DNA of 33,842 bases from assembly GCA_024680155.1 (NCBI GenBank), contig JAILCM010000267.1, positions 1 through 33,842 on the forward strand, given 5' to 3'. Under the pieces are notes generated by a model, which was not told where the DNA came from, ran no database searches, and was given only the letters and a program-made list of their open reading frames with translations. Each line of letters starts with the position of its first letter. Position 1 is the stretch's first letter. Source of the DNA: Treponema sp. Lineage in GTDB: Bacteria > Spirochaetota > Spirochaetia > Treponematales > Treponemataceae. A program made the translations under genes and the position numbers. Below are positions 1 through 6,861 of this stretch, piece by piece.

Positions 1-1
1 C

Positions 2-1525
2 GAAGCAGAAAGTGCTCTTAATTGCGGTTTTTACTTTGACAACAAATCAAGTGTAGAAAGCCGCGAATACCATGACTGTGTCCGTGTAATGTTTTTATAT
101 GCAAATATTTATGACAAGCCTGGTCGTGATGTACTTTATTCGTTTGAGGATTATTCACTGTTTCAAAAATACGACGGCAGTTTTTTCCTTGCAGCCCAAC
201 ATTGTGAACCTTTTGGCGGCGGACAGACACTTAAAAACGAATTTGATAAGGATTTCTTTAAAAATACATCAAAGGATGAGGTTCTGGAAATATTCAACAA
301 AAGCCTTATAAGTAGTATTTCTCCATCAAAAGATTTTAATTTGCTTTTTGAAAACCGCAAGTTTTCCTTTTACGCAGAGCAAAGGTACTTGTGCTTTGAT
401 TACCGGGTACTGTTTTATCATTCCGAATTAACTCCCAAAAAGCTTAAAGAAGATTATGAAGAAAAAATTTCCCATGCGGAAAAGTGTATTGATTCTGAAA
501 TTATCAAAGCACATCTAACTGCAGAATATGAAAAAGCCCTTGCAGCCTTAAAAGAAGATACCTGGAAAGAAATCGAATGGGAAGATTATAGAGAATTGAT
601 GCGACAGGAAATTATTGACTACAAGAGAAATCGTCATAAAGAAAGAAATCTTGAAAAGCAGCACACAAAAGCTTCCTCTTCTAAAAAAATAAAAGAAAAA
701 TTAGTTATCCCTCCATTTATAAAAAAAAGCTTAATTGCAAGTCTTTGTTTTTTCATTGGTTTTTCCATTCTTGAGTTTATTGCAACTCAAGACTTTGATT
801 TTTTTCTTGAATTTCTTGGGCTTGAAATAATAGGTTCAATTATCTTCGGTTTAGTCTATACATTAAGGTATGGGGAAAAATCTGAATTCAAATTTAATTT
901 GACAAATTATTCTTCAACTACATCAAAATCAGAAAAAGAATTTAAAGTTATACACAAAGTTTCTGAACTTATATTAGCAGATGAAAATACAGAACTAAAC
1001 TTTAATTTTGAAATTAATCCTGTTGATTTTATCAGTAAACTTGATTCCAAACTGTTTGATCCATTTTATTCAGGACTTGTGCTTTCCATTGATCAAAAAT
1101 CTGCCAACAGGGGAGATGAAATAAGATTTGAAGTTTCTTGTGCTTCAACGTCTAATATAATTGATAGAGAAAACTACAAGGATGCCTTTCTTATAACTCA
1201 ACCTGAATGGGGAGGGTGGATTGGAGCACCCTTAAATTTCAAGCTCGAAGAATTATTAAGAGAATCTCTTGGAAAAGGAAAGGATATTTACTATGGAACC
1301 TGGATAGAAAAAAATCCTGAACTTGTAAAAAATACGATCCTTAAAGTTTTAGAATTTGCTTCGAGAGATTATGATTTTTATATAAGTCTATATATTCCTA
1401 AAGAAGAAATTAAACAAATGGATTTTACAGAAGAACTAAAATCTGATGCCGAAAAATTAAAGTCAGAAAAAGTTTATTTAAAATATAAGACGTTCGTACC
1501 ATTAGTTTCTCCAATCATTAATTGA
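2..1525 (+). CDS. Membrane protein of unknown function, 5' end outside window
   Basis: The reading frame is open from base 2, so the gene almost certainly starts upstream of the window; the first ATG inside it (base 89) has no ribosome binding site and should not be taken as the start. About 507 residues are visible. The N-terminal part has aromatic and Cys residues. It is followed by a strongly charged, probably helical stretch rich in Glu and Lys (about bases 440-710), two adjacent hydrophobic segments (about bases 725-790 and 800-870) that look like a membrane hairpin, and a soluble C-terminal domain with Trp-Gly and Tyr motifs. I do not recognise the family. The next gene encodes a secreted YARHG protein 51 bases downstream on the same strand, so the two may be co-transcribed. 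Confidence 0.75.
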   Translation, partial: EAESALNCGFYFDNKSSVESREYHDCVRVMFLYANIYDKPGRDVLYSFEDYSLFQKYDGSFFLAAQHCEPFGGGQTLKNEFDKDFFKNTSKDEVLEIFNKSLISSISPSKDFNLLFENRKFSFYAEQRYLCFDYRVLFYHSELTPKKLKEDYEEKISHAEKCIDSEIIKAHLTAEYEKALAALKEDTWKEIEWEDYRELMRQEIIDYKRNRHKERNLEKQHTKASSSKKIKEKLVIPPFIKKSLIASLCFFIGFSILEFIATQDFDFFLEFLGLEIIGSIIFGLVYTLRYGEKSEFKFNLTNYSSTTSKSEKEFKVIHKVSELILADENTELNFNFEINPVDFISKLDSKLFDPFYSGLVLSIDQKSANRGDEIRFEVSCASTSNIIDRENYKDAFLITQPEWGGWIGAPLNFKLEELLRESLGKGKDIYYGTWIEKNPELVKNTILKVLEFASRDYDFYISLYIPKEEIKQMDFTEELKSDAEKLKSEKVYLKYKTFVPLVSPIIN

Positions 1526-1576
1526 CACCAAAGGTATTACAGGCCGAGAAGCTTTTTTCAGAAATGGAGATAAACA

Positions 1577-2257
1577 ATGAAAAAACAAATAGTACTTACA
1601 GCATTTTTGCTTATGACACTTCACTTTACTTCGCACGCGGCGGCAACTCCGGACAAAATCAAATGCGTGAAAGAAACTTACACCTACCAATTTGATGGTG
1701 GACAACCATATAAAAATGTGTTTTATGTCATTGGAAATTTTGTGATTTTTGACCTTAAGTGGGCTTGGTCTAAACACGACAAACTTCTCTTTTACAAAGA
1801 TGAAGCTTACTATCACAACGACGAAGGATACCCTACATATTTGGGAGACGGGATTTGGTCTGAAATAGTGTATGGGACGGGAGAATATATACCGCATATC
1901 ATTGATAAGCAAAAGGAAGAGTTTTATTTTGATGCAACAGAGTTCTATTATCTTTTGGTGGATGATTTTTATGAGTTTTTTCTGAAAGAATCTGAAGAAG
2001 ATCTGAGATGGGATTTGAGGTGCCTGCAGATTTTCATTAACCGAATTGAAAATTTCACAAAATCTGAATTACGTTTCTTGCGTAATGCTATCTATGCAAA
2101 ATACGGCTACGGCTTCAAGTCGCAGGACTTAGTAGAGGTTTTCTCACAATGCGACTGGTACGATGCGGAAAAAAAATATTCCGAATGGTATGTTGAGGAT
2201 ATAATGACTGAAGAGGATAAATCATACCTTAAGCTTATAAGACTGCTTGAAAAATAG
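1577..2257 (+). CDS. Secreted YARHG domain-containing protein
   Basis: A 226-residue protein. The N-terminus has a Lys-rich start, a hydrophobic core and a small-residue cleavage region (about residues 1-22), a typical export signal. The C-terminal third (about residues 158-224) matches the YARHG pattern: an LRFLRNAIYAKYGYGF segment, in which YAKYG replaces the eponymous YARHG, then a Phe-x(5)-WY segment and a final Thr-x2-(Glu/Asp) helix. YARHG domains occur in extracytoplasmic bacterial proteins and have no well-defined biochemical role. The middle is rich in Tyr, Phe, Asp and Glu and resembles nothing I know. The ATG at 1577 is supported by a GGAG element about 9 bases upstream. Domain identity is fairly secure; function is unknown. 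Confidence 0.8.
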   Translation: MKKQIVLTAFLLMTLHFTSHAAATPDKIKCVKETYTYQFDGGQPYKNVFYVIGNFVIFDLKWAWSKHDKLLFYKDEAYYHNDEGYPTYLGDGIWSEIVYGTGEYIPHIIDKQKEEFYFDATEFYYLLVDDFYEFFLKESEEDLRWDLRCLQIFINRIENFTKSELRFLRNAIYAKYGYGFKSQDLVEVFSQCDWYDAEKKYSEWYVEDIMTEEDKSYLKLIRLLEK

Positions 2258-2258
2258 A

Positions 2259-2330
2259 AGAGCATGGAGCAGCCGCTCTAAAACACCTAAGTGAGGAGGC
2301 CTAACGTTAGGGAGTTACGTAAGGCGCCTT
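2259..2330. repeat. Cluster of short palindromes in the gap before metG
   Basis: This 72-base stretch holds several inverted repeats: AGAGC/GCTCT with an 11-base loop (2259-2279), the perfect 12-base palindrome CCTAACGTTAGG (2300-2311), TTACGTAA (2315-2322) and AAGGCGCCTT (2321-2330). It is more GC-rich than its surroundings and has no T-tract, so it does not look like a simple terminator. Parts resemble integron recombination core motifs (GCCTAAC, GTTAGGC), but the full attC layout is not present. Confidence 0.5.
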
Positions 2331-2357
2331 GAACTGTGATTTTGGGCTCTGAAAAAA

Positions 2358-2386
2358 TTGAATATATTGAAGAAAAACATTATACT
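2358..2386 (+). promoter_or_regulatory. Probable sigma-70 promoter of metG
   Basis: TTGAAT (2358-2363) and TATACT (2381-2386) are separated by 17 bases. Transcription would start near 2393, giving a leader of about 50 bases to the ATG at 2444. This also argues against the upstream in-frame GTG at 2336, which would lie before the promoter. Confidence 0.55.
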
Positions 2387-2443
2387 ATTGTGATAAAATT
2401 ACATTTTAAGATATCAAAAAACTCTATTGAACAAGGATTTAAA

Positions 2444-4762
2444 ATGAACAGACGACTTATCACAGCAGCTTTACCTTACGTTAATAACATTCCGCATTTG
2501 GGAAATATAATTCAGTCGCTTTCGGGCGATGTTTTTGCGCGTTTCTGCCGCAGCCGTGGTTACGACACTCTTTATGTTTGTGGTGTTGATGAATACGGTA
2601 CCGCAACCGAAACTAAGGCTCTTGAAGAAAAGACTGAGCCTCGTGCACTCTGCGACCACTACTATGGCGAGCACACAAAAATCTATGAATGGTTTAAAAT
2701 TGATTTTGATAAATTCGGCCGCACTTCAAACGAGCAGTGTACTGAAATTACACAAGGCCTTTTCAACGACCTGGATAAGGCCGGCCTCATTCATGAGCAT
2801 GTAAACAAGCAGCTTTTCTGTCCTCACTGTAACATGTTCCTTGCAGACCGCTATGTTGACGGAACCTGTCCTAAGTGCGGTTACGAAAAGGCCCGCGGAG
2901 ACCAGTGCGATAAGTGCGGTTCTCTGCTTGATCCGACTGAACTTAAAGAGCCTCGCTGTCATACCTGTGGCGGAACTCCGGAAGTTCGCGAAACAAAACA
3001 CCTTTACATAGACCTTCCAGCAATGAGCAGCAAGCTCAACGAATGGATGGAAAAGGCTAGCGTAGAAGGCCGCTGGGCTGATAACGCCATCAACATGACT
3101 AAGGCCTGGATCCGCGATGGTCTTCAGGAAAGAGCAATTACCCGCGACCTTAAGTGGGGTATTCCAGTTCCAAAGCCTGGTTATGAAAACAAAGTTTTCT
3201 ACGTTTGGTTCAATGCACCAATCGGATATATTTCAATCACAAAGCAGCTGGCTGATGAACTTGTAAAAGCCGGTAAGCAGAGCTTTGACTGGAAGAGCTG
3301 GTGGATTCCAAGCGAATCAGAAGAGGGTAAGAATAAGCCTAAGGTTGATCTCTTCCAGTTTATCGGAAAAGACAATATTCCTTTCCACACTGTAATTTTC
3401 CCTTCAACAATGTTAGGATCTCCTCACGAGTGGACAAAGCTTCACCACATGTCTTCAACTGAGTTCTTGAACTACGAAGACGGAAAGTTCTCTAAGAGCC
3501 TTGGTGTTGGTGTATTTGGAAGCGACGCAATTGAAAGCGGAATTCCTGCTGATGCATGGCGTTTCTATATTTTCTATAACCGCCCTGAAAAGCAGGACTA
3601 CCAGTTTACCTGGAAAGACTTTATGGAAAAACTTAACGGCGAGCTGATTGGTAACCTCGGAAACCTTGTAAACCGCACACTCTTGTTTGTAAATAAATAT
3701 TATGAAGGAAAGATTCCTGATGCCCCTGTTGATGAAGAGCTCTGGACAAAGGTTCGCGAGCTTGAAGCTAAGGCAACAGCTAGCCTTGAATGGGCTGACC
3801 TCAAGGATGCTTTCCACACTATGTTTGAGATTTCAGATATCTGTAACAAGAAGTTCCAGGCAACAGAGCCTTGGAAGGCACGTACAGAAAATCCGGCTGT
3901 TGCTGAAAGACTTATCCATAACCTCTGTTATGTAATTAAGGATTTGATGATTATGATGAATCCTTATATGCCACAGTACACTCAGAAAATCATGAGCTAC
4001 TTTGGCAAGTCTATTCAGGTTAAGAAGGTTGGTGTGGAAACTCAGTCTGGCCTTACATGGGACGACCTTGGTAATCTCGAAGGCCTTACAAGTGTAGGAC
4101 CAACTGAAGTTTATTTTAAGCCAATGGATCAGAAGACAATGCTTGCCTTCCGCGAAAAGTTTGCTGGAAAACAAAACAAAGCAGACAAAGCAAAAGGCGA
4201 GGGCAAAAAAGATAAAAAACAGCAGAAGAAAGCTGAACCTGTTGTACTTCCTGTAGACCAACAGGCTGATTTCTTTAATAATAATATCGAACTCACTGTA
4301 GCAAAGATTGTTGATGTAAAGCCAAATCCGGAAGGAGAAAAACTTTATATCGAAACTCTTGATGATGGAAGCGGAACGCCTCGTACAATTCAGTCGGGCT
4401 TACGTATGTACCTTAAAGAAAGCGATCTTCTTGGTAAGCATGTAATTATTGCAAGTAATCTTGCACCTCGCACAATGCGTGGTGTTGAAAGCCGCGGTAT
4501 GCTTCTTGCAGGCGACTATAAAGATGCTGATGGCAAAGACTGTGTTGAGGTTCTAGATGCAAGCTGGGCAGCACCTGGTACAAAGGTAGTTCTTGAAGGC
4601 GCAGATGTAAATGCCGCAAAGAAAGCAGAAATCACAGGTGACGAGTTCTTCTCTGTTCAGATTGAAGCAAAAGACGGCGTAGTTCAGATTGCAGGAAAGA
4701 AACTTTTGGCTGACGGAAAAGAAATCAAAACTACAAAGGCACTGAATTCAGAAATCGGCTAA
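2444..4762 (+). CDS. metG: Methionine--tRNA ligase with EMAPII-like C-terminal domain
   Basis: This enzyme charges tRNA-Met with methionine in the cytoplasm (772 residues). Visible landmarks are the HIGH-type signature HLGN (18-21), four zinc-type CxxC pairs (Cys126/129, 142/145, 155/158, 172/175) and the KMSKS-type loop KFSKS (348-352). A Lys-rich linker around residue 580-600 leads to a C-terminal tRNA-binding OB fold from about residue 610. The last ~65 residues continue like the EMAPII extension rather than stopping after the OB fold. The ATG at 2444 was chosen because AAGGA lies 6 bases upstream (2433-2437). A longer frame from GTG 2336 would add 36 residues unlike MetRS and precede the promoter. 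The gene stands alone, with its own promoter and a 3' hairpin. Confidence 0.97.
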   Translation: MNRRLITAALPYVNNIPHLGNIIQSLSGDVFARFCRSRGYDTLYVCGVDEYGTATETKALEEKTEPRALCDHYYGEHTKIYEWFKIDFDKFGRTSNEQCTEITQGLFNDLDKAGLIHEHVNKQLFCPHCNMFLADRYVDGTCPKCGYEKARGDQCDKCGSLLDPTELKEPRCHTCGGTPEVRETKHLYIDLPAMSSKLNEWMEKASVEGRWADNAINMTKAWIRDGLQERAITRDLKWGIPVPKPGYENKVFYVWFNAPIGYISITKQLADELVKAGKQSFDWKSWWIPSESEEGKNKPKVDLFQFIGKDNIPFHTVIFPSTMLGSPHEWTKLHHMSSTEFLNYEDGKFSKSLGVGVFGSDAIESGIPADAWRFYIFYNRPEKQDYQFTWKDFMEKLNGELIGNLGNLVNRTLLFVNKYYEGKIPDAPVDEELWTKVRELEAKATASLEWADLKDAFHTMFEISDICNKKFQATEPWKARTENPAVAERLIHNLCYVIKDLMIMMNPYMPQYTQKIMSYFGKSIQVKKVGVETQSGLTWDDLGNLEGLTSVGPTEVYFKPMDQKTMLAFREKFAGKQNKADKAKGEGKKDKKQQKKAEPVVLPVDQQADFFNNNIELTVAKIVDVKPNPEGEKLYIETLDDGSGTPRTIQSGLRMYLKESDLLGKHVIIASNLAPRTMRGVESRGMLLAGDYKDADGKDCVEVLDASWAAPGTKVVLEGADVNAAKKAEITGDEFFSVQIEAKDGVVQIAGKKLLADGKEIKTTKALNSEIG

Positions 4763-4792
4763 TATGAGATGACCCGACAATCTCTGTACCGC

Positions 4793-4862
4793 AAAAAAAA
4801 ACTCCCAAAAAATTGTAAATTGATGTATAATAAATATAACAATTCTTTAGGGAGTTTTTTTT
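4793..4862 (+). terminator. Long A/T-flanked hairpin after metG, overlapping the next gene's SD and start
   Basis: An A-run plus CTCCC (4793-4806) pairs with GGGAG plus a T-run (4850-4862). The stem continues inward through AAATTG/CAATTC-type pairing to a loop at about 4816-4839. The GC core followed by eight T is a classic intrinsic terminator shape for metG. The GGGAG of the 3' arm is also the only plausible ribosome binding site for the TTG start at 4861, and the T-tract runs into that codon. Confidence 0.7.
4813..4840 (+). promoter_or_regulatory. Possible promoter for the cyclase pair, inside the hairpin loop
   Basis: TTGTAA (4813-4818) and TATAAC (4835-4840) are 16 bases apart; a better -10 match, TATAAT (4826-4831), lies between them but lacks a spaced -35. 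Starting here, transcription would begin near 4838-4848 and leave out the 5' arm of the hairpin, so the ribosome binding site would be free in transcripts from this promoter. Confidence 0.4.
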
Positions 4863-6846
4863 GTATATTAATAAACGGCGCATCTTTGTTTTTGTTATTT
4901 TTTTCTCTCTTTTGCAATTCGGCCTTTTTGCACAAAATAATCTTCAATATAATAAACTTGGTTTTGCAAGACTTGAATCTGGCTGGGAATTTTATCCGCG
5001 CAAAACACCTCAGGAACTTTATGAAATCTTAAAAAAATATACGGCCACCACGTCAACGGCCACAAATTCAGACTCACCGGCTGCTACACTCCCAAAAGAT
5101 TCAGTTTCATCAGAAGAAATCCAATCCTACACAGTTACCGTTCCTAGTTACTGGAATTCCATTTTTGCCGCAACCGAACATCCTGAACCAGACAATTATG
5201 GCTGCTATCATTATCAGCTGAAAAATCTGAATACTCACAAAAAATATGCGCTTTTTACAAAAGATTCGCCGGGAACTTCTTGTGCGGTTTATATAAATGG
5301 AAAACTTTCTGCCCAAACTGGAAATCCTTTTGAAATTCTTAAGCCTAAATCTCAGCGGACAAAATCATCCTGTTCACAAGTACTTCCGCTTTACGTTGAA
5401 TTTTCCCCTGATGTAGACGGCACCGCAGATATTATCTTTTTTATAAGCAATTATTTTTACAGAAAAGGTGGCCTTTGGGACTCAGTTTTTTTTGGTAGTT
5501 CCGAAACTATTACCCAACTTTATAATATCTTTTTGATTTTTACGGCAATCATCTCTGGTGTCCTCATTTTTATTGGACTTTTGAATATTCTACAATTTTT
5601 AATCAATACAAAACGAAAGGAACATTTTTTCTTAGGCGTTACGGCAACTGTTTTTGCATTACGAGTTGCAACAGCGGGCTTTAGTTTAATCACAATATTA
5701 ATTCCAGTTTTACCTTCCGAAATCGAAATCAAACTTGAATATCTTACACTTTGGCTTGCACCTCTTACGATTTTACACATGCTTTACGTGCTTTATCCTA
5801 CAAACAAAAAATACATCATTTTTAAATGGCTGAATGAAAAGATTTTCCGATGTACCTTTTTTGGTGTCTGCTATGGACTTGGAGTTACTTCTTTAATTTT
5901 GCCGGCTTATTTTGCAAATAGAATGGTTCCAATTTTGCAGATTGCTTTTGGTTGCATTGCAGTTTATGTTTTATTTTATATTATTCGAAACATTGTCCGC
6001 AAGAAAAAGTATTGTTACTATCATCTTATTGGATGTTTGTTTTTAATTGTTGGCGGCATTCTGGATATTTTTTACACAAAATCAAAAGATTTATTACCAA
6101 TTTCATTGTTTCCGTTTTTTCTTATGCTGTTTATTTTTGTTCAGCTTATTCTGCTTGCTACAATTCAAAATGATGTTTACAAAGAAACTGTAAAAATTTC
6201 TGCAAATCTTCAAAAACTGAATGAGGCGTATTTGCGTTTTGTTCCGAATGAATTTTTAAGGCTTTTGAATAAGGATTCTATTGTAAATGTTCAGGCTGGC
6301 GATTATACCGACATTGAAATGTGCATCATGTTTTCTAAGTTAAAAATCGTAAGCAACAATAATTCTTCAAGTCTTGATGACCATTTTGTAATTTTTAATG
6401 AGTTTTTAAAGCAAGCCTCTCCAATTATAAAAAAACATGGGGGATTTGTAAGTAAATTTTTGAGCGGCGGATTTATGGCACTGTTCCCGTCATCACAAAA
6501 AGATGCAATTTATGCGGCTTTAGAAATAAAAAAATGTGTTCAGCAGTTAGCTAATTCTAAACTTTGTGTTGCACATAAAATTAATGTTGGAATTGGAATT
6601 CATTATGGAAAAATGATTGCCGGAACTCTTGGTGAAGAAGGTCGCCTTGATGATACTGTAATTTCTGATACAGTTAATACGGTTGCAAGAATTGAGTCGG
6701 TTTGTGAAAAACTGGAAAAAAATATAATTGTTTCGCAGAATTTTGAAGCAGTAATTAAAGAAGAAAATTTCAGTTACGAAAAACTTGAATCAATCACTGT
6801 AAAAGGCAAATCTAAGCCGCTTGAATTATACGAAATAAAATTTTAA
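4861..6846 (+). CDS. 7TM-DISM receptor with degenerate class III cyclase domain (C2-like)
   Basis: A 661-residue membrane receptor. A signal peptide (about 1-25) precedes a periplasmic galactose-binding-like DISM domain with SGWEFYP and an FYRKGG motif. About seven membrane helices (about 222-436) lead to the linker RFVPNEFLRLL and a cyclase homology domain (about 485-661). The two metal-binding Asp of class III cyclases are replaced: Lys493 in FSKLK and Gly536 in SGGF. The substrate Lys532, Thr599, transition-state Asn606 and Arg610 (DTVNTVAR) and the VKGK lysines (648/650) are kept. Alone it should be inactive. The TTG start is supported by GGGAG 6 bases upstream and the signal peptide directly after it. 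It sits 15 bases before a paralogue with the opposite set of residues. Confidence 0.88.
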   Translation: MYINKRRIFVFVIFFSLLQFGLFAQNNLQYNKLGFARLESGWEFYPRKTPQELYEILKKYTATTSTATNSDSPAATLPKDSVSSEEIQSYTVTVPSYWNSIFAATEHPEPDNYGCYHYQLKNLNTHKKYALFTKDSPGTSCAVYINGKLSAQTGNPFEILKPKSQRTKSSCSQVLPLYVEFSPDVDGTADIIFFISNYFYRKGGLWDSVFFGSSETITQLYNIFLIFTAIISGVLIFIGLLNILQFLINTKRKEHFFLGVTATVFALRVATAGFSLITILIPVLPSEIEIKLEYLTLWLAPLTILHMLYVLYPTNKKYIIFKWLNEKIFRCTFFGVCYGLGVTSLILPAYFANRMVPILQIAFGCIAVYVLFYIIRNIVRKKKYCYYHLIGCLFLIVGGILDIFYTKSKDLLPISLFPFFLMLFIFVQLILLATIQNDVYKETVKISANLQKLNEAYLRFVPNEFLRLLNKDSIVNVQAGDYTDIEMCIMFSKLKIVSNNNSSSLDDHFVIFNEFLKQASPIIKKHGGFVSKFLSGGFMALFPSSQKDAIYAALEIKKCVQQLANSKLCVAHKINVGIGIHYGKMIAGTLGEEGRLDDTVISDTVNTVARIESVCEKLEKNIIVSQNFEAVIKEENFSYEKLESITVKGKSKPLELYEIKF

Positions 6847-6861
6847 CAGGAGGAATTGCAG

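Noticed and set aside
89-91. ATG 89 as the start of the first gene
   Set aside because: The frame is open to the window edge with protein-like sequence before it and no ribosome binding site, so the real start is outside the window.
1502-1912. 136-codon minus-strand frame across the first two genes
   Set aside because: It is antisense to the YARHG gene, whose signal peptide and domain are clear; its product has no recognisable features.
2259-2330. Calling the palindrome cluster an integron attC site
   Set aside because: The core-like motifs are only 13 bases apart or one base off, and the paired inner boxes of a true attC are not seen; kept only as a low-interest observation.
2336-2443. 36-codon N-terminal extension of MetRS from GTG 2336
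   Set aside because: It lies upstream of the likely promoter (2358-2386), is unlike any MetRS, and the ATG at 2444 has a well-placed AAGGA and begins the usual MetRS N-terminus.
3833-4261. 142-codon minus-strand frame inside metG
   Set aside because: It is antisense to a conserved part of MetRS with skewed Phe/Leu composition, a mirror of the Lys-rich linker.
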